A stretch of DNA of 64,000 nt, from the NCBI GenBank assembly GCA_008973525.1, contig WACJ01000516.1, forward strand, positions 1,054,001-1,118,000, read 5' to 3'. The position numbers and the translations under genes were made by a program. The stretch comes from Stenopsyche tienmushanensis. Taxonomy: Eukaryota > Arthropoda > Insecta > Trichoptera > Stenopsychidae. Positions 34,366-46,959 of this stretch are shown here, one piece after another (position 1 is the first letter of the stretch; every line of letters starts with the position of its first letter). The notes below the pieces were generated by a model. That model was not told the origin of the DNA. It saw only the letters and a program-made list of their open reading frames with translations, and made no database searches.

Positions 34366-35990
34366 ATATTCACATAATAAAAATAACAAGAAATTCAAAT
34401 CAAAACAAATATTGATTGGGTGAATTTTGTATTTTTGGGAAATTTCAGCTATTTAAGAAACAATTTACGGCACGTATTTTGGTAATCCCTGACGTTAATA
34501 CTAAATCCAAAGCAAAGGAAGTCTATTCAATCTTCCCATTCCACTGGCTTTATCTGAGAAATGGAATGACCCAGTGCCCTTCCTATCGATGTTTCTTCAG
34601 TTCCCATGAACTTGTATTTTATATCAATCCGTTTTTCGTTAATACACTTCAAGCGATCTTCTCAAATCTTCGCTTAAAATATGCTAATTCCAAATCTAGC
34701 TCTACAAACACAAATATTGGCATCGAAAGTCATATTTTTGAACCCGTTACGTCAAAGGCCGAAAGATGCGGACTCTTCCTCGATGGTTCAATGTCTTCTG
34801 TTGGCAAAGTCTACTAAATATGGAAAAGCGACATGACGCCAAAAATGACGACAACCATGCGTCATTCTTTGTGTTTCGTATACTTGCATCTAAATAATTC
34901 CCTGACGACGACTATGACGCAGTTCTGATGCCAAATTCATCCATTATGATGGAAAAGTGATATTTTGGTAATAAGGGGGAAATCAATGGTGATAATGACC
35001 AGAAAAAAGAATGCCCATCATTCGGAATTTACGTCAACCGATCCACGCGACCTTCGAACGGGAAAATAATGATTTTTCCATTCAATTATTTGACACTGAA
35101 ATATCCTGTTTCTGATGACGTCCATTTATGCTAATTTTTTTAACATTGTTTGCACATTTGGGACGATAAAATTTGATTTCCCCTGGTTGTCATTGTGTTT
35201 TTTTTAAACATAAATATCGATCTCGTGATCGATAGCATGATTACACTGGATTCGAGCCTCCGGGATCTCACACCGTCCATGACGATCAGCAACTACGTCA
35301 TCCATAAAAATATTTCTGACTTTCATTTCATAAAGCGCAGTAAGATATTTATTTACACATGTGAAGGAATTTATTCTAAAGAAAAAATAAAAGAGGTTTT
35401 ATATTTGATATTAATCCATTCCGTACTGAAAATTCGGAGACAGGGACGGGTGTCTTGCGTCTCATCATATACATATATATTGGTAGCAAGGTCGCGCTAT
35501 AAAGGCACCCATACACGTTTAAATGCTCGTTGGGTATTCGCTGCAGAACGAGATGCCCATTTTTTTAAAATTATCAAATGTATTGTACAAAGTGTACATT
35601 TTCATAAACGTTTATGTATTGTATGGGTATAATCTTTTGAGTCATTTATAGGCATTATTTAAAATCATTATGTAAAATAAACACACAAATTACAATACTA
35701 TGTTTTTCAAAAAGCACTTGTTTTTGCTCATAATTCACTATCTCACTTTGATACGAACAAGGTTTAAGAACAGAATGAAGCTCAGTTGTTCGTGTTGTCT
35801 TGAAAAAAGGCGTTTGTTTTGATAATTAAGATATTCGCATCATTCTTATCGTTGACAGATTTTGTTATTTCTTCTTAACTGTTCTGAAGTGGCGTCATCA
35901 ACCAAGTATTACTACTCCTTTACAAAATCTACTTCTTCAGAAATAAACCGGCAGGTTTGCACGGTAACCCTGTTCTTTTATTTTCGAAAC
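34366..35990. other. No gene recognised
   Basis: A 133-codon plus-strand frame at 34416-34817 and a 145-codon one at 35195-35632 lack any motif I can name. The second overlaps a repeat at 35213-35345. TGACG is unusually frequent from 34830 to 35120. Confidence 0.35.
35213..35345. repeat. Direct repeat, partner at 37430-37570
   Basis: Both copies share, in order, ATCGAT-GCA-GATT-CACTGG, CGAGCCTCCGG / CGGGCCTCCGG, CAGCAACTACGTCATCC and AAATATTTCTGACTTTCA. They lie 2.2 kb apart in the same orientation. Family not identified. Confidence 0.5.
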
Positions 35991-35993
35991 ATA

Positions 35994-36524
35994 TTAAGCT
36001 GTCAGGGAGCTTCGACGTACATGTACGTCCTAATTCTTATGCCCCAGAAAGAGCACTCTTGCACATTGAAGCTCGGAGACAGACAGAGACAGAGAGAACT
36101 TAGCGCAGTTCGGGAGACTGAGACGGATAGTTCCTCGCATGATTGTATAGATCGTTAAGCCCAAATTTATCGACTTATAATGATTTCGATTTCAAGTTTG
36201 TTATTTGTTTACGCAAAGAAACGACCGAATATTGTGTGTTATCTATTTAACTGCTTGCCGTTCTTCGCTGCGTGTTGAACGAGTCTTTGTTCAATTATCA
36301 TTTCCTTCTAAAGGAGGAGCAAATGAATCGATTTTTTGTGCATTGTTTATGTAAAGAAATGACGCGATCTTGTATGTTATCAAATGTTTATTTACAATTG
36401 ACTCTGCCTCGAATTGAAGATTGTCTTAGGCTGATTAGGAGCTGACAGAAAGTAATCGGCGTAAAGCGATTATGACATCAACAACTTCATCGATTTTAAA
36501 TTTGCTCGCTCCTCAACAGGTTAA
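35994..36524 (-). mobile_element. TTAA-bounded MITE (piggyBac type), copy 1
   Basis: Read on the minus strand it starts TTAACCTGTTGAGGAGCGAG then CAAATTTAAAATCGATGAAG, and ends at 35994 with TTAA. Its body matches 50097-50515 and 42669-43100, including a GAGACAGA-rich stretch and CAATATTYGG. No coding capacity. Confidence 0.55.
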
Positions 36525-39500
36525 TAAGCAAAAATGGCTGAACAACAGAAAGCAGATGCCATGCAAGTTGAATATTAGAAATATTCCGAAGAAATGAACG
36601 AATATTGTGTGCTATCAACAATTTTAAGGTTCATTTATTGAGCATGGACGGAGCTGACAGAAAAGTGGATTTACATTAAAGCGTCCGAAAGGGTTAACCC
36701 AATTAATATCGCTAAGAAGTAGAAAATCTGGACGAAAAACTTGAATTTTATAAAATCTCGAAATCTGAAAGTGAAACTTTTGAAAAGTGAGGCACTAAGT
36801 GGCAGTTGCATGGAAAGAGAGGGAAACTCGTGTCTACTATATCTATCTCTGTCGTCCATACACGTACGTATAGATGCTACGCGCATGCGCCTTTACTGTG
36901 TGTATACTTAGCATAGAGTATTCACTAGAACTTTTTATATATTACACAAAGCTTAATCCTTTAGCCAAAATTTTCCAGTGTATGAAAAGTAAAATAGAGA
37001 AAAAGGCAAATATGAAATACATACAAAGTGCGAGCCTTTAGAAAATTTAAGAAAACAAACAAACCGCTTATAAAAGTGCTAACCCTATTTCTAAATTCAA
37101 ATAACTTAAAAATAATTTTATAAATAAAAAACTCATTGCTTAAAAGCGCCTAAGCTCAGTATTTTTAAAAATATAACAACGATAAGAGGTCACCCACGTT
37201 ACAACATAATTAAATTTTGAAAGCAATTTGATAAGGCAGTATTTCTGAAGTATAATAGAATGTGTATACATATGGACGCTATTGTAGTTGTGAATGGTTA
37301 CCAGCTCATGATGAAAGTAGTGGAAATCGTGGGTTCCGACCTTTGGCATTTATAGGATCGATGAGGGTTGTACGTCGAGAGTAGAGAGTAGAGAGCGGGG
37401 CGTGGGAGCCGCCCTCGGAGCCCAGGGGTTGTGCGGGATCGATACCGACCTTGCCATCGATGGCACGATTGCACTGGGACTCGGGCCTCCGGAACCTTGA
37501 CTCCGCATATGACGTCAGCAACTACGTCATCCCTACAAATATTTCTGACTTTCAACCCCCGATGTATTTATTTCGGGTGCTGTGTAGGTTGAAGATCTTT
37601 TAATATTAACTAAATGATTTATTTACTCGAGAGGGAAAATTCACCTTGGTTTTCTTTACCCGATGGAAATGCTATAAATAAATTTAAGATGGTTTAAGGA
37701 TGGCGTTGATCTTAGTACATATACGAAAATTAAATTATTCGCGTATAATATAATTTATTCGTTATGCTAGAAATGGCTATAGAAATATTGTTCGTCAGGC
37801 AATCGACGACTGTTATACTCAGACAGTAATTGTGACATGCTGAAAAAAATTCTTTAGTGAGAATCACGTTGTATGATCGTGATCGTACATTCTTTCGATA
37901 TTTTTTCGCGTCATAATTGATATTTAACAGTATTTGCGATTGACCACGAAATAGCGTCGTGATACTACACGAACATTGCATTCGTCTAGTCTAAGACACG
38001 CCAGAGAATTGAACTGAGTGTTTCTGTCACACATATCACATGATCGTATAAATCCAATTATTAATTAATCGAACTGCTAAATGAGTTGATAAATATATAC
38101 TAAAATCGACACGATAAGGATTGTTCACCAATGTCATCTTAAACAAATACAAGTTCATAATGTTGACTATTTGGCTTTGAAAATGGCCTATAATGTACAA
38201 AGTAAATGTAATCATGAACAATATACAATACAAGTATGAGATTGAATTTTCTTAAAGGGTGAAGTGATCCTTTGAATAAGAAATCGACGACTTTTGTCTT
38301 TGAATTGAAGAGATCCTAGTCCTGTTTGCGTCCGTTATATGACGATGATGATATAAATCTTAGATTAATGGTATTAACTATATTAACTACCCTTCTATAC
38401 TCTATTGCAGCGCTTCTTAAACTTATGTATACAGTCATTAAGTCACTAAAATATCGTTTTAACCCTAGACTACAAATCTTATTTAGAACCCCCATATATA
38501 CAAATTGTATGGATTTAGGAACTAATAACAAGATCGACAGAGATTAAACTCATGTTCGCCGCAAAGTGGCGTTTTTGCATTTGTGACATTGCGACTTTGT
38601 CATTCACTTTTTTTTATACGAATATTCGGAACAATATCGACGTTTTCTGACTTTCGGTTGATGATTGATACTTTCAACAAATTATGGCGTAAATTACACT
38701 TCAAATTTAGTGCATCTAATCACTTTTACATCCAAGGTAATGATAATACCTAACTCAACATTTTCATGTAATTTTTTCTAATTACTGGTTTTTCATTATT
38801 TTCAATCATACTTTGATAGTAAATTATATAGGACTTAATACAAGCCAAGTTTAGAATGCCATAAAATATCGCCACTGGCCATCTGTTTGTTTTTGCGACT
38901 ACATGACATTGAGGAACACATCGAAGATGTCAACCCCTCCTGTTTTATTATAAAATAATATAATTTGCGGTATTCTGATCTACTGTTTGGGTTTCATCGA
39001 CATATTCATTATCCAAATCGCTCTGAATATCCTCTTCGAATACCTCATCCTCCGAAGCACATCAGAATCTTCTGGAATATAATCATCTTCATTTTGTAAA
39101 ATATTCTCGATATCAGAGGGATTTAGTCACCGGAATGATGATGTTGTCCTTTATTTATATAAGTAAAGACACTCAACAAAGGTCATATAAGCTATAGATA
39201 TACAAATCATACGTCAAAGTGACGTATATTATATTAATATTATTAAAATGGTGGTACTTACCAATGAGATACGACCATTACTCGAAAGCTCCTAGCGCCG
39301 ACATAGATGATTCAAAACCACAAAGGACTAAACCCGCATACATATACAAATAGTATTTACACTTAATAAAAAGTAATATTTAACGGCAAATAAATCTGTT
39401 AATTTCAATAGTATCTTTTAAAAGCGACACATTTCGACATTTTAGGACTATATCATAATTTAAAAATCTACTATCAACAATAGATAATTGTGTAAGGGAT

Positions 39501-39685
39501 GAAATACAAGTAAATTAAGGATTTTAGATACTCCAAAATTTTGCATTGATTATTATAATACAAAGTATCCATACCTAAACATATTTATTTTAATTAAATG
39601 CTTACTTATTAACACAACCATTTTATATAGGAAAAAATGATCACAGATTTTGGAAAACACATATACGAGTACGTGTTATATGTTT
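36525..39685. other. Repeat-bearing intergenic DNA
   Basis: No gene recognised. It holds the second copy of a direct repeat (37430-37570), a GAGAGTA-rich stretch near 37375-37400, a solo hAT-like end near 38410, and at 39130-38940 on the minus strand a broken acidic reading ENILQNEDDYIPEDSD. The last resembles the acidic N-terminus of piggyBac transposases. Confidence 0.35.
37430..37570. repeat. Direct repeat, partner at 35213-35345
   Basis: Second copy of the pair. This one is less AT-rich and preceded by a CG-rich stretch. It contains the half-palindromes TGACGTCA and CTACGTCA. Confidence 0.5.
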
Positions 39686-39689
39686 CCGC

Positions 39690-41040
39690 AAAATCGTCGT
39701 GTAATACAAATCCGTGTTATACAAGGTTTGATGTTCATACAAAATTAGGGTTTGCGTTCCAAAAAAATATCGAAGATAAGTGTCGAAATCAGAGAACTCG
39801 GTAAAAAATCGGTAATAAGTGAAGTCTCCTTTTAGCGTATTTCATTATAAAGTTCCTAAATCTGTTGTGATTCTCTCTTGAATTTTAAACTTCTTTCCAT
39901 TATGGGATCATTTAAAAAAATTCAATTTAAAAGTCAATTGTATGTGGAACAGCTTTTTCAGCAAGAATTCAAAATGAATTGTTTAATAACGGATGTAGAA
40001 ATAATATCGACACAATTTTAAATAGACTTTTTTTCCAAATATTGAAATTAAACCTTAGGGTAAGGGTTGGATTATAGACGTACTGTTTGGTGGTAAGACT
40101 AATATTTCAACATTAGGATGTTTTAAATAGAGAAGATGCTCTGGTGCGTTGTCCAATATCAATAATACTTTAAAATCAAGGTTATTTTTCCTCATATAAG
40201 CTTCTGTATCAGGTATAAAACAATTGTAAAGCCAATCTTTAAAAATAATACTCATGGTCCAAGTATTTTTATTGGCTCTTCTCCAATAAACAGGTTCCAA
40301 ATTTATTTTGTCATAACCTTTCAGTGCTCGTGGGTTTCTTCTTTAAAGTCTTTATGACGTCCATCAAAGCATGAATCTTTGATGTGTCATATCCGATGTC
40401 GGATATAGGGGATCTCCATGGGAGATCTTACTTGGGAAATTAATTAATGTGGTGGTTTCCCGTTGCCTTCTACACGTGGTAAAGTTAGTTAAGTAGGATT
40501 ATTTAAAAAGGTAGGAGAGGAGAGAATCTATGAGTGAGTAGCGAAATTATCATTATATATGAATGATAATTTAATTATTGTTGCAAATTCAATCACTCAT
40601 TCAAGGGCGTCCCTGCACGACTTTATTAATGGCCTCAGCATTTTTTTTTCAAATCTAGGAAATCAGAGTAAACCTGGATCGAGAAGATCGATCAGAAATA
40701 TTAATATTTCCGATCTCCTAAATTTGTTGGAACGGTGAAATTTTTTCCACAATCTGGATTTGAACCCCAACCTTTACAATATGAAGTCCAGGATCTAAGC
40801 CACTATACCGACACTTGATCTTGTCTCGTGGGTTTAAGGGTCGTTGGTCACTTGGCTAGTGGGTGTAATGACTGATTAATAAATAATGGCTTTATTATGA
40901 AATCTCCTGAAGAATTAGAACATAATAGTAAAGTTATTCTTTATTTCGCCATCTTGAATCCTTTTGCGTGTTTTTCGCTTCTCGATATGTTTATTAATTA
41001 ATTATTTATATTACCTCAAACCGTGTTATATAAAAGTGTA
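39690..41040 (-). mobile_element. Tigger/pogo element with transposase relic
   Basis: Ends resemble each other inverted (TAACACGG near 39705 and CAAACCGTGTTATATAA near 41022). The minus strand at 40300-40055 reads DFKVLLILDNAPEHLLYL then HPNVEILVLPPNSTSIIQPL, the second catalytic Asp block and following strand of Tigger DDE transposases. Upstream PRALKGYDKINLEPVYW also fits. The frame breaks soon after. A tRNA-derived SINE lies inside at about 40650-40835. Confidence 0.65.
40650..40835 (-). mobile_element. tRNA-derived SINE
   Basis: On the minus strand a pol III A-box-like GTATAGTGGCTTAG (near 40808-40797) precedes a B box GGTTCAAATCC (40766-40756) at tRNA-like spacing. A degraded relative lies at 54030-54150 in the same orientation (TTTCCACAATTCGG and CCGATCTC-CAAATTTGTTG). 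Confidence 0.5.
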
Positions 41041-41904
41041 TATTATATTAGAGATATCATTATCCCAATTATTATTATCTAAACACTGGAATAGTCTGGG
41101 ACTGGAACCATAAGACTACAAAACATTTTTGTAAAATTACCAGCTCGGAATCCCATAATTTGTGTTGTAATAGGTTAGTCTGTGATTCATGCAATTTTAT
41201 TCAGAACTATGGAGTGAAGTATAATTAGAGCGAAATGAATGTCATTCAACTTGCCATGAATTTCGTCATTATGACGTTATTTCTTAAACGGTGAGATCAA
41301 CAACTATTTTAAGTATGCTAGAACTTTACATCGATTGCTTCAATTATCCGCATGACGCCAAATGCTGCTTAGTATACAATGTAAATAGTCCTAATTTCGT
41401 CCTATATCCTCCTCCTCAGATATAAGTTTACCAATGTAGAAACATGATACATAAATGACTAAGTAAATTAAGAATGAAATTATAAATATATACATTTATA
41501 ATGACCATCATAAATGTCATTGAGATGAACGTGTCAAAAACCAATGTCAATTTCTTATCAATTCACTTGCTCACAAAACTTTTTATAATATTATCGAATG
41601 GCATTCATTGATGTGGCGATTTAGCTTTATATCTGTGTTTTCTATAAAACTTTGATAGTGATAATTTAGATAATATGTGACATCAGCTAGGATCGTGAAT
41701 GGATTTTTAGACAGACATTAGATAGACAAAATATAGATAGGAGTGACTAATGAAAAACAATAGAACTTCGATTATCCGAACTATTGAGAACTATAGCAGT
41801 TCGGATAATCGGAATAATGTGTTTTAATTATGCGCTCAAATAAAATTTGTTCAGTATTTAATTTTACAGAAACAGAATTTTACAGGCCCAACAAGGTCCC
41901 TTAA

Positions 41905-42104
41905 GGCCCAATCCACACTATGGTGCCGGTAACGGTTCGATCTCGCTCTCGGTCTCAGTCCGGTCAAATATTCTCATACAAGAAACGGAATTGGAACGAT
42001 CCGATAGTGTGAATACTCTGATTGTTTCTTATGCAAGAATATTTGATCGGACCGGGATCGGAGCGAGATCGAACCGTTACCGGCACCATAGTGTGGATCT
42101 GGCC
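41905..42104. mobile_element. Foldback MITE, Harbinger-like
   Basis: A 200-bp element that is almost entirely inverted repeat. The left arm starts GGCCCAATCCACACTATGGT and the right arm, reversed, GGCCAGATCCACACTATGGT; both continue GCCGGTAACGGTTCGATCTC. TAA flanks both sides (41902-41904 and 42105-42107), the PIF/Harbinger target duplication. A related fragment is inserted at 45357-45428. Confidence 0.75.
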
Positions 42105-42668
42105 TAAGTATCATTCAAAATTCATGGTAATCTCGCAACTTATTCATAGATCTTCTTTTACATAAAGGCGCTTTTAAGTCTGGATTGATCTGTTCCCTAT
42201 CGGCTGTGAGATTTCCTGGCGGCCCAATTCAAGCACGGCATGACTACCTCGATAGAGAGTGCGAGTGACTTTTATAAACTGAGCAGTTTTTTTGGAAGTT
42301 AGTGAAAAACTTGTCGAGATTACTGTGTTGATTTTACTGGAAAGGGTTTTCTGAAATATTCGGAGGCCAATCCCTTCTTTCGTCACAAAAACTAACATAA
42401 AGACCAACATGATGCTTAATAAATTTATCTTGAAATCATCATATCCGTGCATCTTACCATAGTAATTTCGAGAATGGGATCTCTTTAGAGATTCGCACTC
42501 CTAATTTGAAAATTTAAGGCGTTATAGGAGATAACTGAAGTCTATACTGTTATCGTTGCGACGTAGAATTTGTCGCTTATCCTTCTTCAAAGCGTGTTTG
42601 CTTACTGTTCTTCTTGCGCTTGTTCTATTCTTCGGACGAAAGTTTTATTCTTCGAACCCTTGTGAATA

Positions 42669-43100
42669 ATTTACCTTTTGAGTTGTGAGCTAATTTTAAA
42701 TCATCAGAAACCTTAAATGCTATATTTGTATGTATATCCGCCAACTCGCGCATCAGGACCGTCGCAGCGTGTATGAAACTTGTACATAATTAAATAAACA
42801 CTATCGATAGCACACAATATTTGGTAATTTTTTTGGCAGAACATAAACGATATACTTGAAATCGATTTATTATATCATTCGCATATCATTAGTCGATACA
42901 TTTGGGTTAAAGATTTATACAATTGTATAATACAAGATACTCTCTCCGCCTGTGTCCCATTCACAATCTCCGACCTGCAAGATACACTTTCCATCTTTGT
43001 CTGTCTCCAAGCTCAAATGTAAGAATGCTCTTTATGATTCACCTCTATTCTGCTCCTACGGGCTATCATTTCCATATTATTCCGGCATCGCGTATTCCCG
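42669..43100 (+). mobile_element. TTAA-type MITE, decayed copy 2
   Basis: Starts TTACCTTTTGAGTTGTGAGC then TAATTTTAAATCAT, matching the start of 50097-50515. It continues with CACTATCGATAGCACACAAT and the CTCTCCG...CTGTCTCC stretch shared by all copies. The right end was not found. Confidence 0.5.
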
Positions 43101-43560
43101 ACATCTACGCCCCCCTACAAATGCGCCCCCGCGAAGACATGAACTTTTCGAAATAGTAGCACAAAATTTAGTATGTCATCCTAAACGCCGACGCTATTTA
43201 ATGAACATCTCTACCGAGAAGTCTACCCTAGCGCCTCTTATACTTGTATAATTATAACTAACGTTTTTTTATTATTTTGCAGCGTGGAAATATTGCGCGT
43301 TTATTTTTGGAAGGAGTCTTGCATAATTTATGTTGTAATAAATCCATTAAAATTTGAAATTATAAATTAATCCGACGAATGGCGACATTCGGATAATTCA
43401 ATCAATTCGATGCATTTAAATATCCAACACCATCGAAGGGACGGAGTAATCTTGCCTTTTCTTCTGCATTATTGTAATTCTCTGCTTCTCGTGAGATGCA
43501 AGCGCATCCTTCCTCTCTCCGTCGCTCACCTGACCAATTAGCGCCAACATGGTACATCCG

Positions 43561-45801
43561 TTAACGCTTTCGCGCGCGGTATCGTCATTTTAATTGGTTT
43601 CGTGAATCCGATTGCCGACAATATTCATGAATACCGATTAGTGCTTATAAGCAATCGCCAAAACAAACAATGAGTCAGTTATTCTGTTTCGTGTTTGCCT
43701 CTTGATTTCACTAATCGTTGTTATTGATAACATTCCAGCGATAAGACCGAAGTTTTATCGCCGTCGAACCATTCATCATTAAATTAATTGATCCACACGT
43801 TTTTTTTAATATGTTCTTTACACTTTTCAGTGATTTTCAACCATTGTATTTTCTTTAATAATAAAACTATTTAAACCATCGCTAATACACACAATGAAAG
43901 GTCGATCGTTTTGTCTCGTGTTATTGTATTAGAGTAACGGGAGTCGAAAGCACACAAGCAGAGCAGGATTTTTTTGGGCAGGTTTGGCATCTCCACGAAG
44001 TCTCAGTGCGTTTATTATTTTTTGAACACCACCTGCAGCGCAAATAACATATTTTCTTTTTATAATTTTTTGGAATAGGATTTTTTTCCAAAAAAATGAC
44101 TAGAGTATTGCCTATTGTTGGAGTAGGTGTGACAGTTACCAATTCTCTACCATCTGTTATATGAGCAATACCTAATAAGGATTCTATTAAATTGTAGAAA
44201 ACTTATCACCTTTTCCATTTTAATGCGGTATAAAATCCACGCATTAAATACTGACATGTCTAACAAATGGAATATAATTTTTTTATACCACCGAATTGTT
44301 TTTCGGGGACAAGAATAGTATGCTATGAGTTGGCCTGACCTGTCAACACCACCCATAAATTTATTGTATTCCACAACTTCAATGGGCTTTATTTTTATGA
44401 TTCCATATCTGTTAGTTTTTTCGATGAGCTGAGGGTGATATTTGGTTGTAATGCTTAATACGTCTCTAGTATCGTGCTATTTTGAAATATATATATTATT
44501 TTTTCTTAACCATATGTGTTCTCCCTTTTTAACCTTCTTCTTTGTTATTTCTGCTGGATTTCCTCTTCTATTTGCACGCAATGTCCCTGTTGTATGCGTC
44601 CTTTTTCTAATAGTTTAGTAGATAATGAAATGTTATTAAAAAAAATGTCCATAAAAACATGATGACCTTTGTGGAGAAATGGATTCATCAATTTAAGTAC
44701 GATCATCAATCAAAGGCATCAATTTTGGTTCCTCTAGGTTCGTTATCAAATAACCTTCCTCTATAGATTTCTAGATTATGGATGTATCCATTTGGGGAAC
44801 ACAATTTATAAAATTTGATGCCATACTTAGCTTTCTTCCCTTTCGTGTATTGCCGTAACCACAGTCGCCCTCGACGAAGAAGAGATTCATCTAAAGAAAT
44901 TTCTTCCGATGGAGAATATATATTTTGAAAATTCGAAACAACGATGTCAACAGTGAGCTTATTTTTGACATCCTGTCATTGTTATTTATCGTGCAATTTA
45001 AACATCTCAATATTTTTTCGAATCTTCTACTCGACATAATATAAGAAAATATTGGATGATAATACAATGAAGCTCGTGAAAACATTTTTCTTAGTGTTGG
45101 AAAGCCTATATGCCCACCGAGCAGACACAGTCCAAAAAATTTTTCCAATTCCATATAATTTATTTCATTGAATTTGGTCACCATGCAGTATCTTGTTTTT
45201 GGTAAATTGTAAAAGTAAACTTTTTACCATAAGCATTCGTACATTTTATCAACAATTTATTAACTTCCCCAGTCCAAATACTTGTAAAAAATTCTATAGG
45301 TGTATCTCCAATATCTTTTTTTATTCCTGAAGATGTAAAATCAAAACCAAAATCTGGTATGAGAATATTTGACCGGACCGAGACTGAGAGCGAGATCGAA
45401 CCGTTACCGGCATGGTGTTGATCGGACCTTATGATCCGCGAAAAAAAATTGTATTTACGTAAAAATATTTCGGGAATAAACATTATTTTATGTGATTTTG
45501 CCGAAATTGGTAATCCGAAACGTAAGTACATAATACTTTTACGTGGGCGATGTTTATAAAATGTATCTACTCCAAGTCGGTGCATCACAAAAATCGAATT
45601 ATTAACCAAAATGAATTTATCTTACTCGGAAAAGTTTGGGAGTCTTTGATCCATGTTTTGTAAATGGTTTGTTATTGTGTCCCTGAAGGCGGCAGGCATA
45701 GGACTAATCCGGCGCGAGAGGTTTAGGTTGAGCGAGCTTTATTTGCACTCATGTGCTGCAGCGACGAACGGAGTGACGATATGCGCGCAGGAAAGCGTTA
45801 A
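43561..45801 (-). mobile_element. piggyBac element with both termini, dead transposase
   Basis: Both ends are TTAA plus CGCTTTC: 43561 TTAACGCTTTCGCGCGCGG, and reversed from 45801 TTAACGCTTTCCTGCGCGC. The minus strand encodes the transposase in broken frames: NYMELEKFFGLCLLGGH (about 45160), MGGVDRSGQLIAYY and TIRWYKKIIFHLLDMSVFNA (about 44350-44230). A C-terminal Cys-rich zinc domain follows, with WRCQTCPKKSCSACV at about 43990-43950. A Harbinger-like MITE fragment interrupts the N-terminal part at 45357-45428. About 2.24 kb, typical for the family. Confidence 0.8.
45357..45428. mobile_element. Foldback MITE fragment inside piggyBac
   Basis: GAGAATATTTGACCGGACCG followed by GAGCGAGATCGAACCGTTAC matches one half of the 41905-42104 element. 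It splits the piggyBac reading frame. Confidence 0.55.
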
Positions 45802-46490
45802 ACGACTCGCAAAACAAATTCCGTATACAAACAATGCATGTGCGAATTTAAAAAAAATCTTAGATATACGCCCAATAACTCACCAAAGTTTCATCGCAAT
45901 CGCAATTTGAGTTTATATTATTATATAAACTCAAACCTCTTTTTGTGCTTTCGAAGTTATGCGGTTTTTTTAAAGCAATTTTTTTCCAATTTCATAAAGA
46001 ATACGTATCGAGATATGTTGGATAAAATAGGAAATAAATCATCAACACTAACCTAAATTTGGAAAAAAATATATAATTTGGGAATGTAAATCATATTGCA
46101 ATTACAACCTTTATTCTGGTTTAAATTTTTAAATACAATTGATTTGGGTTTTTTTTCATTTTTCCAATGTTTCGGCCGTTAAAAATATATTCTCCAAAGG
46201 AATTTCCAAAATTCCAACTACTTACGGAGTAATAGCTATTTTAGAGACGCGGCAACTTGGCCGATCTTACCATAATGAAATCTTTTAACGCGTTTTTCTC
46301 GAAACCACGTTTTTCAACACAGTTGACATCATATTTTAAGTTTTAATTAATTAATTTACTTCAAACTGGGTACAAATGATTTCTATATAACTCTCTATTC
46401 TAAGAGAGTCATATCGAAAATCGTAACAAAAATTATCATACAGGGATGATAGTTTGTAATTAAAAGAATTAGTATTTCTCTAGTGGGTGT
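45802..46490. other. No gene recognised
   Basis: AT-rich. TTTCATCGCAATCGCAATTTG at 45890-45910 recalls the internal unit of the Helitrons seen elsewhere, but without their ends. Nothing else identifiable. Confidence 0.3.
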
Positions 46491-46509
46491 CTGGCATTTG
46501 AGATGCCAG

Positions 46510-46755
46510 ATGTTGCAAGACATCCTTTAAATGTTACCAAAAATATTATTTTTAATTGCCTTATTGTTTTCCTGTTTTTTTATTAACTTTTTTTGTGCGA
46601 TTTTGGATATATTTTATATAGCTGTTTCAAAGTTATGCGGTTTTTAAAATCCATGGAACGCATCTTCACTTTTTCTATGAAAGTCATAGCTTTTTTGTGC
46701 GATTTTCTGCGGAACGCATCTACCGCACAAAAAAAGGTTGTGTGTGTATAAGAAA
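46510..46755. repeat. Unclassified repeat, second copy at 58205-58415
   Basis: Both copies, same orientation, share ATCCTTTAAATGTT-CCAAAAAT, GTGCGATTTTGGATATATTT, GTTATGCGGTTTTTA-AATCC and GGAACGCATCTACCGCACAA. The second lacks an internal 20-30 bp. It could be a terminal part of a DNA element; the family is not recognised. Confidence 0.55.
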
Positions 46756-46959
46756 ATATCAGTCCATCCAAAGATGCATTTATAGAATTTTAGGGGTAGT
46801 TATACTCTTGAATGGTTTTTTTTTGCGGTAGTCTTTTTATATACATAATAATGAGCATTTCTGACGCTATAGTTCATCAAAAATAAAAAAATAAATTGAT
46901 TATTTGTCATAAAGATATGGTGATTCCAAGAAAGGTGATATTGTTGACGTTAGTGGAAA

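Noticed and set aside
34416..34817. 133-codon plus-strand ORF
   Set aside because: No recognisable domain, no splice sites placed, and surrounded by transposons; not called as a gene.
35490..35640. MITE with inverted CCCATACA ends
   Set aside because: Arms match only loosely and no target duplication is visible.
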